A stretch of DNA of 64,000 nucleotides, from positions 372,001 to 436,000 of the forward strand of contig JBBPUQ010000009.1 in the NCBI GenBank assembly GCA_038501195.1, read 5' to 3'. The notes beneath the pieces are model-generated. The model was not told the origin of the DNA. It saw only the letters and a list, made by a program, of their open reading frames with translations, and ran no database searches. Source of the stretch: Nemania diffusa. Taxonomy: Eukaryota; Ascomycota; Sordariomycetes; Xylariales; Xylariaceae. Numbering within the stretch: position 1 is the first letter of the stretch; every line of letters begins with the position of its first letter. Below, one piece after another: positions 42,301 through 52,345 of the stretch. The translations under genes and the position numbers were made by a program.

Positions 42301-42917
42301 TTACCAATCTACCCATCGGACAGGCGACTCACAAATAGTAACCGAGGTCTCTTTTCCTGGCATCCCCACGACTGCCTTCGAATCATCGTGTTGTGTGTAC
42401 ACGAAGCCCTTTCCGTCCTCACCAAACCCTATGAACTGCACGTTGTATGGGTCGGCGCCGGAACCAAGCTCCAATAGCGCAACATTCGTCTCAGCGAAGT
42501 ACGTCCAGAACATAGCCTTTCCTTTATAGAGATTACTCGCGTTGCTAGCAGTAATATCTGTGACTAAAAAGCCCAGACCAGAATCGTCATCAACCGAGGT
42601 GTTGAAGTAGAAGCGGTACGATGAGTTGCCGACCAAGGGGGCAGAAATAGGGGCATAGTGGAGTACAGATACCCCACTGTCCGGATCAGTGTCTGTTGGA
42701 AATTCGTGGACGGCGTAGAGGTACCCTGAATTCATCAGTAAAACGTCTTCTATGCGTTGTGCCTCACGGTGCAGCTCTCACCGTCAATCGAGCTGTTGCT
42801 TTGACCCTTGACGTGTATTGCGTATGGGCCATCAGATTTTAGAGGGGGGTACTCGTCGCTCTGGGCAAGGGCTCCCATGGCGGCGACCAGGCCGTAAAAT
42901 GCAGTAGTCAGCTTCAT
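42301..42917 (-). CDS. Small secreted protein, two exons
   Basis: Exon 1 (42,917-42,782) starts at ATG with a signal peptide MKLTTAFYGLVAAMGALA. A 56 bp intron (42,781-42,726; GTGAGA...ACTGAT...TTCAG) joins it in frame to exon 2 (42,725-42,301). Without splicing, exon 1 meets a TAG within about 20 codons, so the intron is needed. The product is 186 residues, about 168 after cleavage, with possible N-glycosylation sites NSS, NTS and NAS and a single Cys near the C-terminus. The body is acidic and rich in Gly, Tyr and Phe. I recognise no family; it may be an extracellular or cell-wall protein, or an effector-like protein given its size and its place near AT-rich DNA, but the lack of cysteines is unusual for effectors. 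Confidence 0.72.
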
Positions 42918-44354
42918 GGTGGAGTAGAGGCAGGTCGGAGTTGCCAGTAAGAAGCTGATTGCTGTAAAAAATTATGAACACGATATTCAACGTGATGCCT
43001 ATCATAGCTATAAGAACATGTTATAAAGCACAATATATATAAAGATGCCGAAATTCTGCTGCCTTACAAAGCCTGTATATCTTTCCACATTTGTATGATC
43101 CTTACCAGGCAGCCATGTAAGACTAACCTATTTAATTAGAAGATGATTTTGAATGCTGATCTTGACCTTTTAGCATATATATGTATACGGCGTAAAGAGC
43201 TGTGCCGTATACTAGCGTTCCTTTAACTGCGCACACAGCCCTGTGGACCTAACTACTGCCGCTATTGCACGAAAAGCACGGCTTAAAATGAAATACGTTT
43301 AAGCCTGCTGGCACCAAGATCTAATTAAGGTAATGGCTTTAACTACCTCTAAAGAATCGTCACGGTGGCCGCGTTACATACTTTTGTGATGATCTCAGAC
43401 TCGTGTTACCGGGTTACCCCCTCCCTATCTTTCCCCCAATCTCTTTCTTTTCGTTCAAATGCGGTAGCAATTGCAACATAGCACATTACTAGTAGTCTTG
43501 GGGATAAAAGGAGACCGGAATGGACTACATGTTTAATACCAAGACAGCTAATTGACTCTACAACCGGGTTAGGGTACTGTTTAAACCCTCTTTCAAATTA
43601 CGCTATCAAATCATTATCCCTACATTATGAAACGACAGAATATCTTGGCAATCCTAACACCGCCCCCAATATAATACAAACATGGGCCTTCAAGCTAACC
43701 TGACAGCGGCGATGTATAACAGTATATATCAAGCCCGCGGCCATGTAGCGTGCTCTAGAGGCCTATGATGCTGTGGGAAAGGGCCATGCCGGGAGTGAAG
43801 ACGCCGACAAAACGGGCGACGGGATGATAGCTGAACTTGGATACGATACTAACAATGCTGTTTTATGTAAGGGCTTACTAGGTAATTTCTGAGCCAGCTA
43901 GACTCAAGGGAGATAAGTCTGATAGCTTAGATTTGGAATTGAGAATTAAGTAACAGCAATAGCCGTGCATGTGATACCACCAACGCTATTAGGGCCACCA
44001 TCGCTACGTAGCTAGTTCGTTAACTAAATAATAGTTTAGTATCGGTACTTCCTCTATTCCAATTAAACGATATGAGCAATTTTCCCTCATTCAAGACTAC
44101 GAAATACTTGTATGGATGCGACGTAGCTGAGGAGACAAAGACCATGACGGAAAACAAAGCGTTTGTACCATATGAATACCACCCTTCCTGTTCTTAAAAA
44201 CGCCATATTGTTCGATTTACATTAAATTCTAGGCTCAGGTATATAATATTAAGAGCATAAACCTTAAAGTCTAAAATTAACCTTTAACAACATTCCCCAA
44301 GAAACTAAACCGAGCACACACTAGCTATAAATTAAGAGCAAATCAAAAACTAAA
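42918..44354. other. 1.4 kb divergent intergenic region
   Basis: This lies between the minus-strand secreted protein gene and the plus-strand histidine-phosphatase gene, so it should hold both promoters. There are several TATA-like runs (for example atatatataaag near 43,032 and tatatatgtatac near 43,176). No ORF of note and no RNA gene was seen. Confidence 0.45.
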
Positions 44355-44984
44355 ATGCCTCCCACAATTGACATTGTCAGACACGCTGAGTCACGTCATA
44401 ATGTCGAGCCTAATGGTGATCAGCTACGTGATCCCTCGATAACAGCCACAGGCGCGGATCAGGCGGCGGCGCTCGGCTCTCAATTCCCCTTTATGAAGCA
44501 AGTAAAGCGAGTAATCTCCTCTCCGATGCGACGGGCGGTGCAAACAGCCCTTATAGCATTCGAACCTCATATTCGAGAGCAGGGCCTAGACATCGTTTTA
44601 CTTGGGGACTTGCAAGAAGCGAGTGCTAGACCATCCGATACGGGTTCTCCACCACGAGAGCTTCGAGAAGAATTCGGCAGTGTTGTTAATGTCGAGTTCT
44701 TAGCCGATGATTGGTGGTTTAAGGATGCCAGCGCCTCCTATGGGAGCCGTGATCAGGCAAAGGTCGCCGAGCAAGCACGAAAGGCTCGGTTGTATATTCG
44801 CAACGTTGCCAAAACCATGAGCGATGATGACCATATTGTTGTGGTTGCTCACAGCGGATTTGTGAGGCATCTAATTCAGGGGGCTCCAAAGTTTGGAAAT
44901 GCCGAGTTTCGGCCTTGTCAGTTCGTTGATCTGTTCGGGGACGATGACCAGGCACTTTTAGCTGAGGTGAGTCTCAAAGTTTGA
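44355..44984 (+). CDS. Histidine phosphatase superfamily (phosphoglycerate-mutase-like) protein
   Basis: The 209-residue protein belongs to branch 1 of the histidine phosphatases. The phospho-acceptor motif is IVRHAE (residues 7-12, His10), followed by SSPMRRAVQTA (55-65) with the phosphate-binding Arg. An acidic residue follows in LQEASARPSD (Glu88), and the second catalytic His is in VVVAHSGFVRHL (His166). Thus all catalytic elements are present. It is closer to the small fungal phosphoglycerate-mutase-like phosphatases than to glycolytic dPGM (about 250 residues), so the substrate is unknown. It is probably cytosolic, with no signal peptide. The start ATG has an A-rich leader. Near the end, GAG|GTGAGT matches a strong splice donor at 44,967; if used, a short extra exon after 45,030 or 45,049 would replace the last five residues. 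Confidence 0.85.
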   Translation: MPPTIDIVRHAESRHNVEPNGDQLRDPSITATGADQAAALGSQFPFMKQVKRVISSPMRRAVQTALIAFEPHIREQGLDIVLLGDLQEASARPSDTGSPPRELREEFGSVVNVEFLADDWWFKDASASYGSRDQAKVAEQARKARLYIRNVAKTMSDDDHIVVVAHSGFVRHLIQGAPKFGNAEFRPCQFVDLFGDDDQALLAEVSLKV

Positions 44985-46013
44985 GGCGCCTTTTGCCCTT
45001 CTGAGTTCTCATCGTGAGAATATTTTCCTAGAGTTTCTTTTTAACATAGAATAAAATGCGAAAAAGATTATTTTTAAGTAAAATTAGTGTGCCCAAGTGC
45101 TTTTATTTCAAGTTAGTGAGCTGGTATTACTGTGATCGTAACGCTATTTTTAGTCCAATGTGAAGTGTCATCCTGTCAAAAGATAGATAGGTTAGAAGCA
45201 AGTGCAAGTTTCGTGATATTTAAATTTAGATACGGAACAGAATAACAATAATACATAGCAACACTGCGAATGAGAGGGCGTTGTCAAGGTTGGGTGGGGT
45301 CTTGATCGCTTCCAGTGATTAGCACAAAACCCCGGGACAAATATAGCTACCTTCGTAATATAAGCGCAACTGTACTTGAAAAGTTAGAACGAAAGGAGAT
45401 ATCATGAACAAAGAGCAAGTGGAGAACAAGGCGTGTCTTGTTTAAATCAACTGGTCGTGTATATTACAACACCGCACCCTACAGTCTTAAACATAATTGC
45501 ATATTTATCTAAGTATTCAATCGAAATTTCATGAAAAGACCTGGCTAGCTGGCTCCTAATCTAAGCCACCGTACAACTCGAATGTTATAGAATATTGTGG
45601 CTCATCACATTGCTACATATGCACAGCCGTCATAGGGTGTACCATGCACAACAAGACCCGCCCTGCCTTGGATAGGTGATTGGTTAGGCAGATTTCTCTC
45701 TATCATATGATGAATTGTGCGGGAACAGGTCAGGTATCCCTGAACGCTACTAATCCCGGGGTATTTATATCAGTTATTACTATTAGATAAGAGGAGTCCT
45801 TCCCAAACATTGGGACAGGACTCAGGAGTCGAGACCTAGTTTCTAATATCCAACTTCGTCAATAAGCGTAGCCTATCTTCACTCTAGGCCAAAAAACCTA
45901 ACCCTTAAGCCCTCTCCTTCTCCTCTTAAGGCTACGCGAATTCTCTTTGGTCCTTACCACTAATTTGCTGTATTTACTCACATAAAATCTTCTTGTTCGC
46001 TCTTCTTCGCAGT
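44985..46013. other. Intergenic region between two plus-strand genes
   Basis: An AATAAA at 45,050-45,055 is a candidate polyadenylation signal for the phosphatase gene. A CT-rich stretch (about 45,908-45,932) and a pyrimidine tract ending in cttcgcag directly before the ATG at 46,014 form the leader of the next gene. That tract also looks like a splice acceptor, so an unseen upstream exon is possible. No other gene was seen. Confidence 0.45.
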
Positions 46014-46667
46014 ATGTTCAGAAGTGACAGGATTATCTTTTACGACCCTCAGGCACAGAAGGTCGAGGAGGTCCCTGCGCCTGCTAACATTAATGGTGTG
46101 TTGGGCGTTTGAACTTAAATACTATTATCAACTCAGATCATAAGACTACTGATATGTGTTCTCTCAGCCCAGTCGTGGTACCAAGAATTTGACATACCTC
46201 GCCTATGTAATACTATCACAATCTACCAAGACTATCAAAGCTTGAGGAAATCCGAAAAAAATAACACGACAACGGGAGAGGACACCATTTCAACCCCGGA
46301 GAGAGTAGAGGAGATTGTCAGGCTGGCCCTGTCGAGAAGTCGTCGTAGTGTCTTAAACAGCGATTTAGTAGCGACGCTAAATTTGAAGAAGCATCGGAGC
46401 AATTCTTGGCTTGAGCGTCACTCACCATTACCTAACCGCCGGTTCAAAAGAATACGCATCGGATCTCTCACCCAATATCGCATGGCGTTAGAGGAGCAGG
46501 ATGCCCTGATCGGGGATCTGGCCAAGTCGCCCGAGGACAAGAACAGGACGTTTGAGGACCCGGGCACGCCTTCTCAAAGTCAAGAGACTCTAGTAGACGA
46601 TAATGATATACTGGTTGAGGGTCATAGTAAACAACTAAAAGATAAGATGTCGTCGGTTGATGATTAG
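46014..46667 (+). CDS. Hypothetical protein, two exons
   Basis: Exon 1 (46,014-46,095) begins with ATG (MFRSDRIIFYDP). A 72 bp intron (46,096-46,167; GTGTGT...TACTGAT...CTCTCAG) joins in frame to exon 2 (46,168-46,667), which ends at TAG. The product is 193 residues. The only uninterrupted long frame begins at a TTG inside exon 2, which supports the spliced model. The middle is basic and Arg/Ser-rich (about 100-145) and the C-terminus is acidic. There is no signal peptide, membrane segment or known domain. It could be a truncated relic of a larger nuclear protein. The strong acceptor-like tract before the ATG leaves the 5' end uncertain. Confidence 0.5.
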
Positions 46668-47834
46668 AGCGAGTTGGCTAGGAGTGATATGGACACGCTG
46701 ACTAGGGCCAAGGGCAGGGCAGCTGAGGCTTAGTGCACGACTTATTTACACGGCTGTATTTTCATGTTGATTATGAAGGAAGTTAAAAGCTTTTCGAGAG
46801 AGGCTACAGTAGAGAATGTAGTTATAGAGGTGATTAAGTCGACTATGTGTTGAGATACTATGCCCATATTAGCCATTTCCTTGAGTCTTAGGGGGAAGCT
46901 GTCAAGATAAAATACTAGTAAATGTTGGGATCCCGTTAAAAGAAAAGCGGCGTAGGTATGTATAAATTAGAGAGATATGGTAAAATGTTGCTGTGTATTA
47001 AACAAAAAAAAATGGTATACTCAAAGATGGGGTTATTATTTCTGAGATGCTTAGAATCACGATTTTATGTCTCTATCCATTTCTTCGAATGAAGAGATAC
47101 TATATATCCTGTTCTTTGTAGTACATGAGATGTATAATTATATATTAAATGTTTAAAATATCGGCAGGAGAAGGTAACCCGGAGTCATGTCTTTGTAGTG
47201 TAAAGGAGGCTGTATACACATTGCTTCACTTTTTACCATGATTCAATGGTTGCAGCAAGAAATAAACTTAATATAAAATAGAAGGAAATTCGTGTTTTAA
47301 GAAATGCGCTTTACTTTTCCCGCCGGCCTTGTTAAAATACCCTGCGGAGTTTTGCCTCAAGAAAACTAGTGGATAATAATAGCGGTGGCACAAAGGACAT
47401 CTATTTAAACATAGTCTTAAAACCTTTTAGTTTAAATTATTTCTAACATATTAAAAAACTATAGTTTATTTAATTAAGGCCAATTTTGATTAAATTAAAA
47501 TTCGGGTTTTAATCCTAAATCCTAAATAAAGAGTGCTCTAGTATTACTCGGTGGTTTAAACATTTAGACCATGCACTAATATCAAGCACATAATAAAACT
47601 GTCAAACAAGCAGGCGGTACTAAAAAGGCCAGTGTTTAATGCATCGAAATAACTGACTAGCTTTTATTACTAGCTTACACAGGGTAAAGTTCTTAATGTC
47701 CTGCGACTGCCAGCTTTCGAGGCGGCTGCTTGAGGTCTTCACTCCGTTTCCTTAGCTCAGGCCCTGCGATAAATGAATTACGATTAACCCCTCTGCACCT
47801 AAATAAGACACACAGCTATCCCCCTCTACTTAAA
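46668..47834. other. 1.2 kb convergent intergenic region with AT-rich patch
   Basis: No gene was recognised. Bases 47,400-47,530 are strongly AT-rich (for example tttagtttaaattatttc) and may be a small RIP-degraded relic. The rest is moderately AT-rich spacer between the 3' ends of the flanking genes. Confidence 0.45.
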
Positions 47835-49268
47835 TTAATTACTCCTGCTCGCCCTTTGCTGTGTTGTACTCAAACGCGGTTTTTTGGATATTCCCTGGGG
47901 TTTCGCTGAGCTTGCGGTTTTTGGCTTACCAGCTCTAGTCCCCCTTTTCCTTGATGGCGCCTTATCCTTCATCGAATCCGTAAAATCAATCCCAATTGTT
48001 TCTTGTGCTGCGTTGAGCTTTGCCTCCTGTAAGCGTTTGCTTCTTCGTGGTGGCACTGGAGCAGACGACGACGGCTCACCCGAGGCATCCCTTAGCCTCC
48101 GAAGCGAGGGCGCTCTCTTTCGAGCCTTGGTAACACTGGATGGATTGACTGGCGCAAGAGATGCATGCTCTTCTGGCTGATCGTCCTGCATCGCGCTGGT
48201 GCTTTGTAGCGGCGGCTGTACTGTTCGAGACGATTCTGGCCTGCTCTGTGCGAGGCGTTGTGAGCGCGGACTCGAAGACAAAGGATCCGGATTGCTATTC
48301 TGCAATCCAGTTAAAGGGCCATTAAATAGCCCGAAGGGTCCATAAGTCAGCCTAGGAGGTGTTTCTATTGCTTCATGGCCGTGGTCCTCGGGCTCGCTTG
48401 CTTGGGCCAAAAGAGGATCACTGGCAAAGAACTCCTCGAGAGAACGCTCATGCTGCCACCACATGCCCGGTAGTACACCCCACTTGCTGTGCCAGATCTT
48501 CCACGCCATCCATCTGCTCTTGATCCTTTCGTAAGCTCTTGTATTCACGTCGGCAAGGTCATCAGCCGGGGCGCCACCAACTCCCTGTTCGTCTTGGATC
48601 CGTTCGCGCTCTTGTGACACCTGCCACAGAAACTGGTGATAAGGGCGAGACGCCTGGCGCTGTCGCTCCAACGCGGGCCGCCTCTCCGCAATTTGTCTTA
48701 TTTCTTCGCTGCCTTTTCGCCGTCTTGTTGGCGATTTCCTCGGCTTGGATGAGAAAATAGACACAGTCTCGGATTCAGAATCAGTCTTGAATTCCGACTC
48801 AGGCTCGAGCGGTTCCTCGTGCTTCCACGGCCCGCTGGGTTTATCTTCACTATTCCATTTGTCTCTCCATATTCCTTGCTCGATCCAACGCTTCTTGACA
48901 ATTTCGGCGGCGGGTCTTTCCAAGGTTGGGCCCGGTGCCCAGAACCGCGACGGTGAATCTGTTGGATATCTCTCTTTGTAGGTCCGTCGACACTGTTCGT
49001 TAACTTGGGCATCGAATTGAGAGGAGGGGCGCGAGGCTGGATGCTTCATAATTAATTGGGCTTGTCGCCATTCGCGACGTTGCTGCTCCTCGCTGGGCGG
49101 ATTGAGACTCTGAGAGCGAGTCGAGGTCCCGGACGAGTGAGATTGGTATGATGGGGGAGTCTCGCTGAAGCGTCCTCTCATACGATCGAGCCGCTGCGGG
49201 TCTTCAACAAGTGTCGCGAGGGCATTATGCGCTATAAATAGCCCGGCGCCTCGAATTGTGTCAGCCAT
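47835..49268 (-). CDS. Unknown protein with two Trp-rich repeat units and basic C-terminus
   Basis: The 477-residue product starts at the ATG at 49,268; the frame extends to a TTG at 49,295. I recognise no named family. Two copies of one motif are clear: residues about 124-154 and 247-277 both fit K-x-RW-x4-IW-x2-KW-x(5-7)-G-x-W-x-HE-x2-L, each preceded by a helix-like charged stretch. Between them lies a Ser/Glu-rich linker with a KPRKSPTRRRK basic cluster. The C-terminal third is disordered and basic, with likely nuclear-localisation clusters (KARKRAPSLRRLR, RRSKRLQEAK, SRKRGTRAGKPK). This suggests a nuclear, possibly DNA- or chromatin-associated protein, which is inference. It is divergently paired with the FHA-kinase gene across 429 bp, so the two may share a promoter. 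Confidence 0.7.
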   Translation of the reverse strand: MADTIRGAGLFIAHNALATLVEDPQRLDRMRGRFSETPPSYQSHSSGTSTRSQSLNPPSEEQQRREWRQAQLIMKHPASRPSSQFDAQVNEQCRRTYKERYPTDSPSRFWAPGPTLERPAAEIVKKRWIEQGIWRDKWNSEDKPSGPWKHEEPLEPESEFKTDSESETVSIFSSKPRKSPTRRRKGSEEIRQIAERRPALERQRQASRPYHQFLWQVSQERERIQDEQGVGGAPADDLADVNTRAYERIKSRWMAWKIWHSKWGVLPGMWWQHERSLEEFFASDPLLAQASEPEDHGHEAIETPPRLTYGPFGLFNGPLTGLQNSNPDPLSSSPRSQRLAQSRPESSRTVQPPLQSTSAMQDDQPEEHASLAPVNPSSVTKARKRAPSLRRLRDASGEPSSSAPVPPRRSKRLQEAKLNAAQETIGIDFTDSMKDKAPSRKRGTRAGKPKTASSAKPQGISKKPRLSTTQQRASRSN

Positions 49269-49697
49269 GGTGGGCGTGATAGTCGAAGTAAACAAAAGCA
49301 GAATCGATGTTTTCGAGATGCGACGCTGGGTGAAATCATGCGTGTCTCTCTTTGGCGGCAGAACTTCGGGGGGCTGGAGGTTTTACGTGAGCTACTCGCC
49401 CTTGCTGCCTAATGTGGCGCTAGCAACCCCTTGCCTATTAGGAATCCAATAGGAATCTGTAACAGCGCATGCTTCACCCGCTCCCGGATGCTGAAGCCTA
49501 TCAAGAATCCAATAAGAATCTGCTACGGCGCATCCGTCCCCTATTAACCATGCTTCAGCCGCTCTCTGCTGGCCTCGTTAGTGGTCAGGCGAGATACATG
49601 CCGTCAGTCATTCTTTTAACTCCCATCTGCCCTGACGGCTCTCCGTCTTAGCTTTCATCTTTTTGTTGTAGCGTAGCATCTACAGTTCGTCGCTACC
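49269..49697. promoter_or_regulatory. Shared divergent promoter region with a direct repeat
   Basis: These 429 bp separate the starts of the Trp-repeat gene (minus) and the kinase gene (plus), so both promoters must lie here. It contains a 38 bp imperfect direct repeat (listed separately). No TATA box is obvious. Confidence 0.5.
49433..49533 (+). repeat. Direct repeat, 38 bp units 63 bp apart
   Basis: Units at 49,433-49,470 and 49,496-49,533 share gcctat, then gaatccaata, gaatctg and gcgcat, with about six differences, mostly transitions. The spacer also holds gcttcacccgctcc and a gatgctgaagc segment. It may be a duplicated regulatory site or a short tandem duplication. Confidence 0.6.
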
Positions 49698-51178
49698 ATG
49701 CCTCCTTCTAAAACCCATCCTCTCGTTTTATTTTCCCTGAAACCTATTAATCAACGAGCTTTTGACGTCCTCGCCAATCCAATCAACGGCCACCTCGTCT
49801 CAATGTGGGGAAACGGTACCCGGGTCCTTGATATCGGCCACATCCATTCAATATCGGGCAACACCACGACTCTTGCAACATTAGGACGTAATGCGGACAT
49901 AATCGTAGGAGGCTCGAGCATCTCCAGGGTCCAATGCTCTTTTGAGATCGACCCCGATACCAACATCGTTATGCTTTACGATAGGTCACACAGTCTGTCG
50001 ACTCAAGTCTTGGGAGATGACGCTATGCCGTTCCAGTACGGACGCCCTCGCAAAGTGGTCGTGCATCAAACCGTCAATACAGTAATCGGCATGGGGGGCG
50101 AGAAGCGGAACCTCGTTCTTTTTGAGTTGAATTGGTATTATGATCCCGCCAGCGCGATGGAAAAGGTCAAGGACCGCCAAAGCGCTGTGCTCGAAGACAA
50201 CCCTCGCCTAGCTCGCACGATCGATGAGGCGGACACCAGCTTGGCATCACGAAGGGAGACCAGACCCCATACAAGTGGACCCCGACAGCCCCAAATCAGA
50301 TACACACCAATAGGCGAGGTGCTCGGATCTGGGGCATTTGGAACCGTGCGCAGAGTAGTTGACGTAGACACGGGTAGACTCATGGCTCTCAAGATCCTAA
50401 AGTGTCCTCCTGGGGAGTCAGAGAGGGCAGCATTATTAAAATTGGTAAAGCGTGAGGTAGAAGCTCTTTCTAGGCTTAACCATGTAAGTGAAACTATTCC
50501 TAGCGTTTGATGTGGGCTCATTTATCCTAGCCACACATTGTGGACTACATTTCGTTCGAAGGCGAACCAGAGGTGAAGATATTTATGGGGCTTAAACAAG
50601 GGACTTTACACTCGTTAGTCGAAAACGGCGTCATGACTAACCAGCTGGGCAAAACCGTTTTGCATCAAATGCTCCAAGCGCTAGATTGCCTAGCAACGGA
50701 AGACATTATCCACCGTGACATAAAGCCCGAGAACATCCTCTACGTTTTACAATCGAACCAGTATTGCTTCCAACTTGGGGATTTCGGTTTATCCAACCGT
50801 GCAAGTAATATCGCATTAACCTTTGCCGGCAGTCCACTTTTTATGGCTCCCGAAATCTTCGAAAGGGGGAGAAGACAAACACATAAAGCTGATGTTTGGT
50901 CGCTCTTTGTTACTATGTTGCGGACGTTGGATATAAGTGGATTTCGCCAGGAATCAGAAAGATTATCGGCTTTCAAGGATGCTCCAAGCGCGGTTCTGTC
51001 CGTAGCTGCCAAGGTTCCCGAACTCCAAGCGATGGCGAGCTTTAACCCAGAGGAGCGCGCTTCTGCGGCTCAGATGCTTATCAAATGCTTTAAGGGTGTA
51101 GGGCTCTCCACACCTCGACATCTGGTTCCGACCCTTGATAATGTAGTAGCGCCCGCTTTCATGCCGATGGAATTTTGA
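49698..51178 (+). CDS. FHA-like/serine-threonine protein kinase, two exons
   Basis: Exon 1 (49,698-50,483) and exon 2 (50,531-51,178) are joined across a 47 bp intron (GTAAGT...CCTAG), giving LNH|PHIVDYI in frame and 477 residues. Residues about 60-145 look like an FHA domain (LGR at 62-64, SSISR at 73-77, VMLYDRS), which binds phosphothreonine, though the usual SxxH His is Gln. The kinase domain has GSGAFGTV (210-217), Lys232, Glu in REVEAL, HRDIKPEN (323-330), DFG (346-348) and APE (368-370), so catalysis looks intact. The architecture recalls Rad53/Chk2-type kinases, but this is a shorter, divergent form. The frame ends at TGA 51,176; 60 further codons stay open in the same frame to TAA 51,359, suggesting a lost or decayed C-terminal tail. 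It is divergent from the Trp-repeat gene. Confidence 0.8.
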
Positions 51179-51483
51179 AAACATAAGGATTTTCAAAAGA
51201 AGGCGACTCCGCTGGATCAGTTTCGCGTCAGAAAGGCCCGTCTCCCTCAGACCCAGCCAAGATCGCCGGTTCATCGAGCAGCTTCCGAGAAGGAGATAAA
51301 CTCACTACTCCTAGCGGCTACCAAGACGCCTCGAGTGCCCGGCAGTTTTCCGAACCCATAATGCAGGGTCTGGCCATAACGTCAGCGTTGCAAGCCCGTG
51401 GGATACGACGAACGCGCAGGGGCACATTCAAACGTTTCGGCCTGTTGGTTGCTACCCCCCCCCCCCCCCCCCCCCCGAGATAA
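51179..51483 (+). pseudogene. Possible decayed C-terminal tail of the kinase gene
   Basis: After the TGA, the kinase frame is open for 60 codons (51,179-51,358) and then meets TAA. A second frame is open from about 51,187 through the poly-C tract to TAA at 51,481, with a Ser-rich then Arg-rich content. GC-rich composition makes chance open frames likely, so which frame is ancestral cannot be settled here. One nonsense change plus one frameshift would explain the pattern. Confidence 0.35.
51455..51476 (+). repeat. Poly-C homopolymer, 22 C
   Basis: An uninterrupted run of 22 C lies just downstream of the kinase gene. Such runs are prone to slippage in the genome and to sequencing error, so the true length may differ. 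Confidence 0.85.
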
Positions 51484-52345
51484 GCACGCTCCTAGCCTCC
51501 TTAGTTTGTCCGCACTTCAAGGAGCCATGCATGGAGCGCGGCTGGTTTTATTATACCATGTTGCAACGATTGTTTTGGTCGAGATGGAGGGAGGCTATAA
51601 ATTCTATGGCTTTAAATAACAGGACGCAATGGTGGTTACGAAAATTTGGTTATCAGTGATGGTGTGTTACGATCTCATTATATCGTCAACTGACAGGATG
51701 GGCTATGATTGATGTTGTTACGTGAACGGTCCTTACTCCTTTATAAACACTTTCCTACTACTCGTCTCCTATACGTATCTCGAAGTTTCTGTCATCCTTG
51801 CTTTGCTCACCAGATAGTTAATATCTTGAAGAGATATTGTAGCTTTCGCCGTCCAAATTTATGAAGCCCAAACTCTTAAAGCTCCATTATTCTGATCCTA
51901 CTTCCTACGTTCAGAAGTATCTCTTGGTCACGGTGTTCATGCAGAGACTCAGTATCATCGCGGTCTGCGTCCTACGTAAAAGCGTAGCTAAGCCTCTCCG
52001 TGCATTATAATCCTGAGTATATTTCGGAATGCCGGTAAATTTAAATTCATATCAGTTGCTAGTCAGGTTGTTTTCAATCGTTATAAATAGAAGATCAGCT
52101 TTTATCTACTACGTTTTCTTCTGCATTAAAACTTAGAGGAGATTCATAGTTATGTATATTGTATTATGTAAAAGCGATTATATATAATGAGCTCTACCAA
52201 GCTTTATAAATATAATATAACTAACGCCTTTTCATATATTATTTTATTATAATCATTTTTTTAATTATAGTTGTCTACTAAACCTCTACGAAGCAGTCAT
52301 GGACTAGTATCGAGCACAACCATACCAAGAACTGGCAAACATGCC
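51484..52345. other. Intergenic spacer with AT-rich patch before mdm12
   Basis: No gene is recognised. Bases 52,145-52,272 are sharply AT-rich (for example tttataaatataatataac) and end about 75 bp from the mdm12 stop; this may be a small RIP relic or part of the 3' flank. Confidence 0.45.

Noticed and set aside
41965..45027. Shared 13-mer tgagaatattttc just after both the F-box and phosphatase stops
   Set aside because: A 13-base match between two places in about 27 kb is expected by chance several times.
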